Positions 44,913 through 55,654 of a stretch of DNA of 64,000 bases are shown piece by piece. Both the position numbers and the translations under genes were made by a program. The DNA comes from Gigaspora rosea. Lineage: Eukaryota; Glomeromycota; Glomeromycetes; Diversisporales; Gigasporaceae. The stretch spans positions 213,402 through 277,401 of the forward strand of contig QKWP01000363.1 in NCBI GenBank assembly GCA_003550325.1. Reading direction: 5' to 3'. The notes under the pieces are model-generated. The model was not told the DNA's origin. It worked only from the letters and a program-made list of their open reading frames with translations, and ran no database searches. The stretch's first letter is position 1, and each line of letters opens with the position of its first letter.

Positions 44913-45614
44913 TGTTACAGTACCGGAAGCCTTCTTTAATTCCGATAGAGTAACAATCACATGGCTCCTGAGATCCCTTATGTTGGGCGTGAAGCGGTGT
45001 GCAAAAGGGAAGTATAGTTACCTTTACGTCTGTAAGAAACTATACACTTCTCTAAGGCAGTTCGTTATAAAACAACAAGAGATAATACACAGTTTATTAA
45101 TTTAACAAAAGGGCTATTCCAAGGTGTCTGTTCCTTAGAAATCCCAATAGTTTATTTAATAATAATGAGGAGGAGATAAGGGATAAGAAAGTAATTAATA
45201 GAAATACAATTGTCTGAATTCCTTTTACCAAGAGAAATTTGGTGGGTTTATATATCCGTTGAGTAAAGCGTCAACACTATAGAGGATCATTGCCAAGAAG
45301 CGTCAAGCGTCAGGCGTCAAGCATCAAGTGTCAAGTGTCAAGCGTCAAGTGTCAAGTGTCAAGCGTCAAGCGTCAAGTGTCAAGCATCAAGCGTCAAGCG
45401 TCAAGCGGCAAGCGTCAAGTGTCAAGCGTCAAGCGTCAAGCGTCAAGCGTCAAGTGTCAAGCGTCAAGCATCAAGCGGCGCCGGTTACTTTTCCCTTGCA
45501 ATTTCTAAGATAATAATTTATACTAACTAATACTATAGATAATGAGATAAGAATAATAATTATACTAATATTTATACATTCAAGAAACTAATATTAAAAG
45601 TCTATTCTATAACA
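44913..45614 (-). repeat. 3' LTR of the older element
   Basis: 702 bp, TGTTACAG...TATAACA, with the polypurine tract directly at its right border. It starts like the LTR of the younger family (TGTTACAGTA, then CCTTCTTTnA and TCTGTAAGAAA-TATAC further in) but is otherwise diverged, so the two are related families. The partner LTR lies outside the window, so age by LTR divergence cannot be judged. Confidence 0.88.
45297..45476. repeat. 7-bp minisatellite in the U3 part of the older LTR
   Basis: About 25 units of GCGTCAA with GTGTCAA, GCATCAA and GCGGCAA variants, ending at GCGGCGCC. On the element's own (minus) strand it lies in U3. The ORFs across it are simple-repeat peptides and not genes. 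Confidence 0.93.
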
Positions 45615-45751
45615 TTTCGGTCCCCTTAAGAAAATTTGTTCTACAAATTTCAAGATCTTAAACTATTAATCAGGGATTCGAAAAATTCAACCTTTAACTT
45701 GACTATTTGAGTCACAGCCAAATAGTTAGTCTGGTAAATTAAATTCTTCGG

Positions 45752-46279
45752 TCATAGCGAGAAAAGTTGGTAAATCCGTTGGGCTCCTTTAATAATGTCT
45801 CTACTTTTTCGATCTGCTTTTTGCTTTTGAATCAACTCCTTTATTTGCTCTTGTTGCAGGGATTCTTTCTCTAAAAGTAATCCAAGATAAAAATGAGCTT
45901 CGATCATAGTAATCTGGTCTTTACGAGATTTACTATGCTGGCGTAGTGCTTTTAGAATTCTATTAACTTGGGTTTTCCAATCGGGGGCAGCATATGGGTT
46001 AGTGTGACAAACTTCTTGGGGCTGCAATGTCTGGTTCAAATCTTCCTTGAGTCGAGATAACAAGGAGGTATCATTCGGTTGTGATAGTATCGGAGGCTCC
46101 GGGTTGTCTAAGGTTCCAATTAATTCATCGATTTCGTTGGAAGCTGGGGTTTCTGCTTGTGGCGTAATATCAATATATTGTTCGAGTTGATCATTATCTA
46201 TAGTAGTGCATTGGAATTTGAAATTCCTAAAATATAACAAGAGGCTGGGTCCTGTTTCCAAATGGAAAGGAAATGGCAT
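45752..46279 (-). CDS. Extra 3' ORF of the older element, unknown function
   Basis: About 175 codons between integrase and 3' LTR. It is clearly related to the 229-codon ORF of the younger element (53524-54213). Shared features are DITPxxET near the start, TNPYA/TNPFL followed by W-x-x-Q-V, then EAHFYLG / EAHYYLG, a basic QIKELIQKQKADRK helix and KGAQRI. Predicted soluble, helical and charged; no signal peptide, no membrane segment, no zinc site. It occupies the place where some retroelements carry env, but nothing in it looks like an envelope protein. Confidence 0.7.
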   Translation of the reverse strand: MPFPFHLETGPSLLLYFRNFKFQCTTIDNDQLEQYIDITPQAETPASNEIDELIGTLDNPEPPILSQPNDTSLLSRLKEDLNQTLQPQEVCHTNPYAAPDWKTQVNRILKALRQHSKSRKDQITMIEAHFYLGLLLEKESLQQEQIKELIQKQKADRKSRDIIKGAQRIYQLFSL

Positions 46280-46614
46280 AAGGCTTGGACAGTATTAGGT
46301 TGCAGAATAGTTTGTTCCATTACTTGAATTGGAAAAATCGGAAAATTTCTAATTTAACGTCTGGCTGGGTGTATATATATCTTTTGAGGTCATACATTTG
46401 TTTAACAAAGAATTTTTCTTGTGTTACTCTCCATCGGATTAAATTTCTTCCAGAAATTCATGACTTCTACAACAACTATTGGTTTTCATGTCTGTGCTTC
46501 GTGGTATTTTGCGAGTCTGTCGCAATTATAATATTTTTGTAGCACTTTTCCTTGTAATGTTTGTAATTTATAGGCTCCATTTCCTAGTTTTTTATGGATT
46601 ATAAAGGGTCCAGT

Positions 46615-47540
46615 TCATTTGTCTTCAAATTTAACAGAGCGTGACATTTCTATATCTTTCCGTTGTATCCATACTTTGTCTCCTATATTAAAGTCTTCAA
46701 TATGTTTTCGTGAGTCAAAATACTTTTTCAGTTTCTCTTGGGATTTCATTGTATTCTTTCTTGCATCTTCTTGTAGTGCTGGTAATTTTTCAATTAAGTC
46801 ATATGCTCGGGTCAAGATGCTATCTTGTAAATCAACATCTTGAGCAGCTGTTGGTTCTACGGAAATAAGAGCTTCTATAGGCAAGGTAGCTTGTCGGCCA
46901 TAAACAAGTTGAAACGGGGTATAGCCGGTAGTGGCATGCTTCTTCGTTCGATATGCAAGAAGCACTGCGGGAATATAAATATCCCAATTATCTGTTCCCT
47001 TAACTTTAGCAAGCGATTCACACAAAGTTCGGTTAAATCTTTCAACCATTCCGTTTATCTGGGGGTGGTATGGTGAGGAAAATTTATGTTTAATTAAGAA
47101 TCGTTCACAGAGAATTCGGATAGTTTCACTAATAAAATTTCTTCCTTGATCAGAGAGAATAACTTTAGGGGTTCCATGTCTACACACAATTTCTTCAAAT
47201 ATGAACTTAGCAAGTGTGTTAGCACCAGCATCTGGAACAGCACGGGCTTCTGGCCATCGTGTTAGGTATTCCGTAGCAACAATAATATAGCGATTATTTT
47301 GTTTAGTTATAGGCAAAGGTCCTACAAGGTCGATTCCAATACGTTCGAAAGCTCTTCAATTTGAATAGGGTGTAAAGGTTCTTTTCTATGACCTTTTTGT
47401 CTTCTTTGGCATTCCTCACAAGTCTTCACATATTCTTGTATATCTCTATACATTTGATCCCAATAATATCGTTCAGATATTTTATGGTATATAGCATCCG
47501 TTCCTAAATGTCCTGCGGTAGGGTGCTTGTGCATCATATA
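46615..47540 (-). pseudogene. Integrase region of the older element
   Basis: Recognised by an N-terminal zinc-binding part (HKHPTAGHLG, then CEECQRR) and a catalytic core (VATEYLTRWPEA, LSDQGRNF, PYHPQINGMVERFNRTL: the D, D, E pattern). A Ty3/gypsy-type C-terminal part follows (GDKVWIQRKDIE). The region is disrupted in a few places and is treated as a fossil. Confidence 0.85.
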
Positions 47541-48094
47541 TAATACCGGTTCAACCTCGGTCCATTTGATGACTCTAAGAGGTCTGTCTGGTTTCTTCTA
47601 TTCTTTTTATAAAGTAAGTGGTGTCTGATTTCAAAATATTTGGCCTGGGTCCTAAGTTGTTTCTGTTCTTGATCAGTAGATTCATTTGGGAATTGGTCTG
47701 TGTCTAGGTAGTGATAAAGGTTATAATATTGATCAAGATTCATAAAATTCAATCAGGTTGGTAGCCTGGGTCGGTAAGCGTAAGAGGGCATCAACATTGG
47801 AATAAATTTGGCCTGGTTTATTAACAATTTCAAAATTATATGGCTGAAGTTTCAAAATCCATCTTCCAATCCTTTCTTTAGGTTCAGCAGTACGTAACTA
47901 TTTTAATGCTGAATGGTCTGTAACCAAGATAAATTGGGTAGTGCCTAAGTATTTATGAAAATGTTCAATAGCCCATATAACTGCAGCACATTCTAGCTCA
48001 GTAGCTGCATAATTCATTTCTTCTTTGCGTAGGCTTTTACTAGCATAGGCAATAGGGTGTTCTTTTCTATTTCTATCTAGTTGGCTTAACGTAG
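47541..48094 (-). pseudogene. RNase H to integrase linker part of the older element
   Basis: By similarity to the younger element this stretch covers the C-terminal RNase H part (the TELECAAV region and the connection ending in VDALxRLPT). It ends where the younger element was inserted. The N-terminal part of the same reverse transcriptase-RNase H region is at 62228-63280. Broken. Confidence 0.8.
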
Positions 48095-51000
48095 TGTTAC
48101 AGTAGGGAGGCCTTCTTTTACTCCTTACTATAACAACGACACGGCTACAGGGATCCTTTATCGGTTTATAGCGGTGTCCAAGAGGTAGGTATAATTCCTT
48201 AGTCTGTAAGAAATTATACTCTTCTCTAAGGGCAGTTCGTGAGAGTATTCAATGAGGAATTATCGATTTTACTATTACTTGATAATAAACTTGGTGTTAT
48301 TAAGATAAATAGTTTCTTTATTAATAATCTAAGATAGGGCTATCCTTAGGTTTCTGTTCCTAAGAAATCCCAGTACAAGATGTATATTAAGTATAAGAGA
48401 AGTGGGGTGTCTTGGTCTAGTTTGACTAAGGGAAATTCTGTGTCTTTAAATACATTTTAGAATAAGCGTTATAAGCGTTAATTTACAATGATAAACACTA
48501 TAATCTACAAGAGCAACATAAGCGTTATAAGCGTCATAAGCGTTATAAGCGTGATAATCGTTATAAGCGTTATAAGCGTGATAATCGTTATAAGCGTTAT
48601 AAGCGTGATAATCGTTATAAGCGTTATAAGCGTGATAATCGTTATAAGCGTTATAAGCGTGATAATCGTTATAAGCGTTATAAGCGTGATAATCGTTATA
48701 AGCGTTATAAGCGTGATAATCGTTATAAGCGTTATAAGCGTGATAATCGTTATAAGCGTTATAAGCGTGATAATCGTTATAAGCGTTATAAGCGTGATAA
48801 TCGTTATAAGCGTTATAAGCGTGATAATCGTTATAAGCGTTATAAGCGTGATAATCGTTATAAGCGTTATAAGCGTGATAATCGTTATAAGCGTTATAAG
48901 CGTGATAATCGTTATAAGCGTTATAAGCGTGATAATCGTTATAAGCGTTATAAGCGTGATAATCGTTATAAGCGTTATAAGCGTGATAATCGTTATAAGC
49001 GTTATAAGCGTGATAATCGTTATAAGCGTTATAAGCGTGATAATCGTTATAAGCGTTATAAGCGTGATAATCGTTATAAGCGTTATAAGCGTGATAATCG
49101 TTATAAGCGTTATAAGCGTGATAATCGTTATAAGCGTTATAAGCGTGATAATCGTTATAAGCGTTATAAGCGTGATAATCGTTATAAGCGTTATAAGCGT
49201 GATAATCGTTATAAGCGTTATAAGCGTGATAATCGTTATAAGCGTTATAAGCGTGATAATCGTTATAAGCGTTATAAGCGTGATAATCGTTATAAGCGTT
49301 ATAAGCGTGATAATCGTTATAAGCGTTATAAGCGTGATAATCGTTATAAGCGTTATAAGCGTGATAATCGTTATAAGCGTTATAAGCGTGATAATCGTTA
49401 TAAGCGTTATAAGCGTGATAATCGTTATAAGCGTTATAAGCGTGATAATCGTTATAAGCGTTATAAGCGTGATAATCGTTATAAGCGTTATAAGCGTGAT
49501 AATCGTTATAAGCGTTATAAGCGTGATAATCGTTATAAGCGTTATAAGCGTGATAATCGTTATAAGCGTTATAAGCGTGATAATCGTTATAAGCGTTATA
49601 AGCGTGATAATCGTTATAAGCGTTATAAGCGTGATAATCGTTATAAGCGTTATAAGCGTGATAATCGTTATAAGCGTTATAAGCGTGATAATCGTTATAA
49701 GCGTTATAAGCGTGATAATCGTTATAAGCGTTATAAGCGTGATAATCGTTATAAGCGTTATAAGCGTGATAATCGTTATAAGCGTTATAAGCGTGATAAT
49801 CGTTATAAGCGTTATAAGCGTGATAATCGTTATAAGCGTTATAAGCGTGATAATCGTTATAAGCGTTATAAGCGTGATAATCGTTATAAGCGTTATAAGC
49901 GTGATAATCGTTATAAGCGTTATAAGCGTGATAATCGTTATAAGCGTTATAAGCGTGATAATCGTTATAAGCGTTATAAGCGTGATAATCGTTATAAGCG
50001 TTATAAGCGTGATAATCGTTATAAGCGTTATAAGCGTGATAATCGTTATAAGCGTTATAAGCGTGATAATCGTTATAAGCGTTATAAGCGTGATAATCGT
50101 TATAAGCGTTATAAGCGTGATAATCGTTATAAGCGTTATAAGCGTGATAATCGTTATAAGCGTTATAAGCGTGATAATCGTTATAAGCGTTATAAGCGTG
50201 ATAATCGTTATAAGCGTTATAAGCGTGATAATCGTTATAAGCGTTATAAGCGTGATAATCGTTATAAGCGTTATAAGCGTGATAATCGTTATAAGCGTTA
50301 TAAGCGTGATAATCGTTATAAGCGTTATAAGCGTGATAATCGTTATAAGCGTTATAAGCGTGATAATCGTTATAAGCGTTATAAGCGTGATAATCGTTAT
50401 AAGCGTTATAAGCGTGATAATCGTTATAAGCGTTATAAGCGTGATAATCGTTATAAGCGTTATAAGCGTGATAATCGTTATAAGCGTTATAAGCGTGATA
50501 ATCGTTATAAGCGTTATAAGCGTGATAATCGTTATAAGCGTTATAAGCGTGATAATCGTTATAAGCGTTATAAGCGTGATAATCGTTATAAGCGTTATAA
50601 GCGTGATAATCGTTATAAGCGTTATAAGCGTGATAATCGTTATAAGCGTTATAAGCGTGATAATCGTTATAAGCGTTATAAGCGTGATAATCGTTATAAG
50701 CGTTATAAGCGTGATAATCGTTATAAGCGTTATAAGCGTGATAATCGTTATAAGCGTTATAAGCGTGATAATCGTTATAAGCGTTATAAGCGTGATAATC
50801 GTTATAAGCGTTATAAGCGTGATAATCGTTATAAGCGTTATAAGCGTGATAATCGTTATAAGCGTTATAAGCGTGATAATCGTTATAAGCGTTATAAGCG
50901 TGATAATCGTTATAAGCGTTATAAGCGTGATAATCGTTATAAGCGTTATAAGCGTGATAATCGTTATAAGCGTTATAAGCGTGATAATCGTTATAAGCGT

Positions 51001-53502
51001 TATAAGCGTGATAATCGTTATAAGCGTTATAAGCGTGATAATCGTTATAAGCGTTATAAGCGTGATAATCGTTATAAGCGTTATAAGCGTGATAATCGTT
51101 ATAAGCGTTATAAGCGTGATAATCGTTATAAGCGTTATAAGCGTGATAATCGTTATAAGCGTTATAAGCGTGATAATCGTTATAAGCGTTATAAGCGTGA
51201 TAATCGTTATAAGCGTTATAAGCGTGATAATCGTTATAAGCGTTATAAGCGTGATAATCGTTATAAGCGTTATAAGCGTGATAATCGTTATAAGCGTTAT
51301 AAGCGTGATAATCGTTATAAGCGTTATAAGCGTGATAATCGTTATAAGCGTTATAAGCGTGATAATCGTTATAAGCGTTATAAGCGTGATAATCGTTATA
51401 AGCGTTATAAGCGTGATAATCGTTATAAGCGTTATAAGCGTGATAATCGTTATAAGCGTTATAAGCGTGATAATCGTTATAAGCGTTATAAGCGTGATAA
51501 TCGTTATAAGCGTTATAAGCGTGATAATCGTTATAAGCGTTATAAGCGTGATAATCGTTATAAGCGTTATAAGCGTGATAATCGTTATAAGCGTTATAAG
51601 CGTGATAATCGTTATAAGCGTTATAAGCGTGATAATCGTTATAAGCGTTATAAGCGTGATAATCGTTATAAGCGTTATAAGCGTGATAATCGTTATAAGC
51701 GTTATAAGCGTGATAATCGTTATAAGCGTTATAAGCGTGATAATCGTTATAAGCGTTATAAGCGTGATAATCGTTATAAGCGTTATAAGCGTGATAATCG
51801 TTATAAGCGTTATAAGCGTGATAATCGTTATAAGCGTTATAAGCGTGATAATCGTTATAAGCGTTATAAGCGTGATAATCGTTATAAGCGTTATAAGCGT
51901 GATAATCGTTATAAGCGTTATAAGCGTGATAATCGTTATAAGCGTTATAAGCGTGATAATCGTTATAAGCGTTATAAGCGTGATAATCGTTATAAGCGTT
52001 ATAAGCGTGATAATCGTTATAAGCGTTATAAGCGTGATAATCGTTATAAGCGTTATAAGCGTGATAATCGTTATAAGCGTTATAAGCGTGATAATCGTTA
52101 TAAGCGTTATAAGCGTGATAATCGTTATAAGCGTTATAAGCGTGATAATCGTTATAAGCGTTATAAGCGTGATAATCGTTATAAGCGTTATAAGCGTGAT
52201 AATCGTTATAAGCGTTATAAGCGTGATAATCGTTATAAGCGTTATAAGCGTGATAATCGTTATAAGCGTTATAAGCGTGATAATCGTTATAAGCGTTATA
52301 AGCGTGATAATCGTTATAAGCGTTATAAGCGTGATAATCGTTATAAGCGTTATAAGCGTGATAATCGTTATAAGCGTTATAAGCGTGATAATCGTTATAA
52401 GCGTTATAAGCGTGATAATCGTTATAAGCGTTATAAGCGTGATAATCGTTATAAGCGTTATAAGCGTGATAATCGTTATAAGCGTTATAAGCGTGATAAT
52501 CGTTATAAGCGTTATAAGCGTGATAATCGTTATAAGCGTTATAAGCGTGATAATCGTTATAAGCGTTATAAGCGTGATAATCGTTATAAGCGTTATAAGC
52601 GTGATAATCGTTATAAGCGTTATAAGCGTGATAATCGTTATAAGCGTTATAAGCGTGATAATCGTTATAAGCGTTATAAGCGTGATAATCGTTATAAGCG
52701 TTATAAGCGTGATAATCGTTATAAGCGTTATAAGCGTGATAATCGTTATAAGCGTTATAAGCGTGATAATCGTTATAAGCGTTATAAGCGTGATAATCGT
52801 TATAAGCGTTATAAGCGTGATAATCGTTATAAGCGTTATAAGCGTGATAATCGTTATAAGCGTTATAAGCGTGATAATCGTTATAAGCGTTATAAGCGTG
52901 ATAATCGTTATAAGCGTTATAAGCGTGATAATCGTTATAAGCGTTATAAGCGTGATAATCGTTATAAGCGTTATAAGCGTGATAATCGTTATAAGCGTTA
53001 TAAGCGTGATAATCGTTATAAGCGTTATAAGCGTGATAATCGTTATAAGCGTTATAAGCGTGATAATCGTTATAAGCGTTATAAGCGTGATAATCGTTAT
53101 AAGCGTTATAAGCGTGATAATCGTTATAAGCGTTATAAGCGTGATAATCGTTATAAGCGTTATAAGCGTGATAATCGTTATAAGCGTTATAAGCGTGATA
53201 ATCGTTATAAGCGTTATAAGCGTGATAATCGTTATAAGCGTTATAAGCGTGATAATCGTTATAAGCGTTATAAGCGTGATAATCGTTATAAGCGTTATAA
53301 GCGTGATAATCGTTATAAGCGTTATAAGCGTGATAATCGTTATAAGCGTTATAAGCGTGATAATCGTTATAAGCGTTATAAGCGGTATCAACTATTCTAA
53401 CTTCTCAAGATAATAATATAATACAATATAATAATAAAATATAATAATAAAAATAAAATAATAAAATAATAAGGTAATATAATAAACTATCGTTCTATAA
53501 CA
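48095..53502 (-). repeat. 3' LTR of the younger element, expanded to 5.4 kb
   Basis: Starts TGTTACAGTAGGGAGGCC and ends GTTCTATAACA like its partner at 61500-62227 (728 bp). It is 5408 bp because of a 27-bp array inside U3. Outside the array the two LTRs are nearly identical. Confidence 0.95.
48553..53385. repeat. 27-bp tandem array, about 179 copies, in LTR U3
   Basis: The unit is three 9-mers: GATAATCGT followed by TATAAGCGT twice. GATAATCG begins at 48553 and last at 53359, exactly 178 periods of 27, with no indel and no substitution noticed by eye. Since 27 is a multiple of 3 and the unit lacks stops in some frames, both strands have giant ORFs: 1641 codons plus, repeating SVISVIIVI, and 1628 codons minus, repeating ITLITLITI. 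These are artefacts of the repeat. The partner LTR has five units at 61976-62110, one with a C-to-T variant. Confidence 0.97.
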
Positions 53503-53516
53503 TTTCCGTCCCCTTA
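53503..53516 (-). other. Polypurine tract of the younger element
   Basis: On the minus strand AAGGGGACGGAAA directly precedes the 3' LTR (TGTTATAGAACG), the expected plus-strand priming site. The older element has AAGGGGACCGAAA at the same place. Confidence 0.85.
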
Positions 53517-53523
53517 AGAAAAT

Positions 53524-54213
53524 TTACTCCGTAAATTCCTTCTCTAATTCTTCCAATAGAGCGGCGTAAACCTCATCTTTCAGTTTAGTCACTTGGGTCA
53601 CAGAAAGGTAATTGGTTTGGTACATTAAGTCCTTGGGACAAATTGTGAAGATTTTTCTAATTCTCTGGGCTCCTTTCCAGATGTCTTGAGCTTTCCGGTC
53701 TCCTTTTACCTTTCGAATTTGTTCTCTAATTTGGTCTCTATATTCGGTCTGTTTCTCTATTATTGTTCCCAAATAATAATGGGCTTCAACAGCCTGTCTT
53801 TGTCCTCGGCGAGATTGTTTAAACTTAGGTAGGTCTTGTAGGATCTTATCAACTTGTGCGGTCCAAGTTTCTCGAAGAAAAGGATTCGTTCGGGTGGTCT
53901 TTTGAGGGTTAAGAGTCTGGGTCAAGTCTTTTAGCAATGGAGTCATCGCTTTATGTTTCTCAATCGGTTTTTCAGATAAGAGGGCTTCTATGTCTTCATC
54001 AAATGGTCGCAGTAATTCATTAAGTTCGACAAGGGGTTCTGTTTCTTCCTTTGGGGTAACATCAATTACTTGTTCTGGATTTTGGTCATCCCATAGGATT
54101 ACATTTTGACTAAAAATTCCTAAATTGTATTGGGCAGCAGGGTCTTGTCTCCAAATAGAAAGAAAGTTTCGAAGAGCGAGTATAGTATTGGGTTGTAGAG
54201 TGGTAGATTCCAT
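53524..54213 (-). CDS. Extra 3' ORF of the younger element, unknown function
   Basis: 229 codons, open, starting MESTTLQPNTILALRNFLSI. Rich in E, K, Q and R and predicted mostly helical. No zinc motif, signal peptide or membrane helix. It shares DVTPKEET, TNPFLRETWTAQVDKIL, EAHYYLG, QIREQIRKVKGDRKAQDI and KGAQRIRKIF with the ORF at 45752-46279 of the older family. It lies between integrase and the polypurine tract. Two families keeping a related ORF in the same place suggests it serves the element. Function unknown to me. Confidence 0.8.
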   Translation of the reverse strand: MESTTLQPNTILALRNFLSIWRQDPAAQYNLGIFSQNVILWDDQNPEQVIDVTPKEETEPLVELNELLRPFDEDIEALLSEKPIEKHKAMTPLLKDLTQTLNPQKTTRTNPFLRETWTAQVDKILQDLPKFKQSRRGQRQAVEAHYYLGTIIEKQTEYRDQIREQIRKVKGDRKAQDIWKGAQRIRKIFTICPKDLMYQTNYLSVTQVTKLKDEVYAALLEELEKEFTE

Positions 54214-54362
54214 TTTAGGGGTTTTGATAATATTTTAGGGAAATTTCAATCAGAGTGTAGGATTATATAAATGTTAGTGTAATACAAAGATTTTCATGGG
54301 GCTGTGCACAAAGTTTTACACAAATGTCACTCCCTTTCACAATAAATTTCTTCCAGAAATTT

Positions 54363-55654
54363 CTAATTTTCAATTACAATTATAGGTTCCCATGTCTGTT
54401 TCTCGTAATATTTAGCAAGTCTATCACTATTATAATATTTCTGTAAGGTTTTTCCTTCCATATCTCGAAGTTTATAAGCACCATTGTTTAATTTCGCTTG
54501 AATTATAAAGGGGCCAATTCTTTTATCCTCAAATTTAGCAGAGCGAGACATTTCTATTTCTTTTCGTTGTATCCATACTTTTTCTCCAATTTCAAAGGTT
54601 TCTTCTTTCACCTTTTTATCGAAGTACTTTTTCTGTTTTTCTTGTGATTTCCTAGTATTTTCTCGGGCTTCTTCTTGTATGGTTGGCAATTTGTCTATTA
54701 ATTCGTAAGCTCGTTGTAATATACTGTCTTGTATATTAATTTCTGTATCCTTAATTACTTTAGGATATACAGGAATAAGTGCTTCTATGGGTAGCGTGGC
54801 TTGTCTACCATAAACTAACTGGAATGGAGTGTATCCAGTAGTAGCATGTCTCTTTGTTCGATAAGCTAAGAGAACAGCAGGTATGTGTAAATCACAATCA
54901 TCTGTTTCTTTTACTTTCACGAGAGATTCACATAATGTTTGATTAAGTCTTTCAACCATTCTATTTGTCTGTGGGTGGTATGGTGAAGAGAATTTATGTT
55001 TGATGAGAAACTTTTCACATAAAATCCATACAGTTTTGCTAATAAAGTTTCTTCCTTGGTCAGAAAGTATAATCTTTGGAGTTCTGTGTCTACAGATAAT
55101 TTCTTCAAAAATAAATTGTGCGAGAGTATTGGCTCCAGCATCAGGGACAGCTTTGGCATCTGGCCATCTTGTTAGATAGTCGGTAACAAAAATAATTAAC
55201 GATTGGTTTGAGCAGTTATAGGTAAGAGTCCGACAAGGTCAATTCCAATCCTTTCAAAAGCACGTCCTATTTGGATAGGATGAAGAGGTTCTTTTCTGCA
55301 TCCTTTAAGTCTCTTTTGGCATGTTTCACAAGTCTTTACATATTCTTGGACGTCTCGATACATTTGATCCCAATAATATCGTTCAGCTATTTTATAGTAC
55401 ATAGCATCGGTTCCCAGATGTCCAGCAGTAGGGTGTTTATGCATCATGTATAGGATCGGTTCTACTTCTGTCCATTTAATAACTCGAAAGGGGTGTTCTG
55501 GATCTTTTCGGTTCTTCTTATATAAGAGGTTATGTCTAATTTCAAAATATCTAGCCTGGTTAATTAGTTGTTTCTTTTCATAGTCTGTAAATTCGTCTGG
55601 TAACTTGTCTGATTCTAGGTAATCATAAAGTTGGCTATATCGGTTTAAATTCAT
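54363..55654 (-). pseudogene. Integrase region of the younger element
   Basis: The N-terminal zinc-binding part (HKHPTAGHLGTDAMYYKIA, CETCQKR) and the C-terminal part (TTGYTPFQLVYGRQATLPIE, GEKVWIQRKEIEMSRS) are clear and match the older element. The region carries a few disruptions and is treated as broken. It follows the reverse transcriptase-RNase H part with a slight overlap. Confidence 0.85.

Larger units (their letters stand above)
44913..48094 (-). mobile_element. Older Ty3/gypsy LTR element, 3' part
   Basis: This is the 3' portion of a minus-strand Ty3/gypsy element. In window order it comprises the 3' LTR (44913-45614), a polypurine tract (45615-45628, AAGGGGACCGAAA on the minus strand), an extra ORF (45752-46279), the integrase region (about 46615-47540) and part of the RNase H region up to 48094. 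There it is interrupted by the younger element 48095-62227. The rest continues at 62228 and runs off the window, so total length and 5' LTR are unknown. It is a broken fossil with several disruptions and is older than the element inserted in it. Confidence 0.9.

Noticed and set aside
45290-45513. 72- and 61-codon ORFs reading SSVKRQ-type repeats
   Set aside because: They are translations of the 7-bp LTR minisatellite.
44913-45614. CRISPR-like array in the 7-bp repeat region
   Set aside because: No spacers, the unit is far too short, and it lies in an LTR of a fungal retroelement.
48488-53413. 1641-codon plus-strand and 1628-codon minus-strand ORFs as giant repeat proteins
   Set aside because: Both come from a stop-free 27-bp unit whose length is a multiple of three, inside an LTR; the partner LTR has only five units.
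53524-54213. Extra 3' ORF of the retroelement as an env gene
   Set aside because: No signal peptide, membrane anchor, or cysteine pattern; the protein looks soluble and helical.
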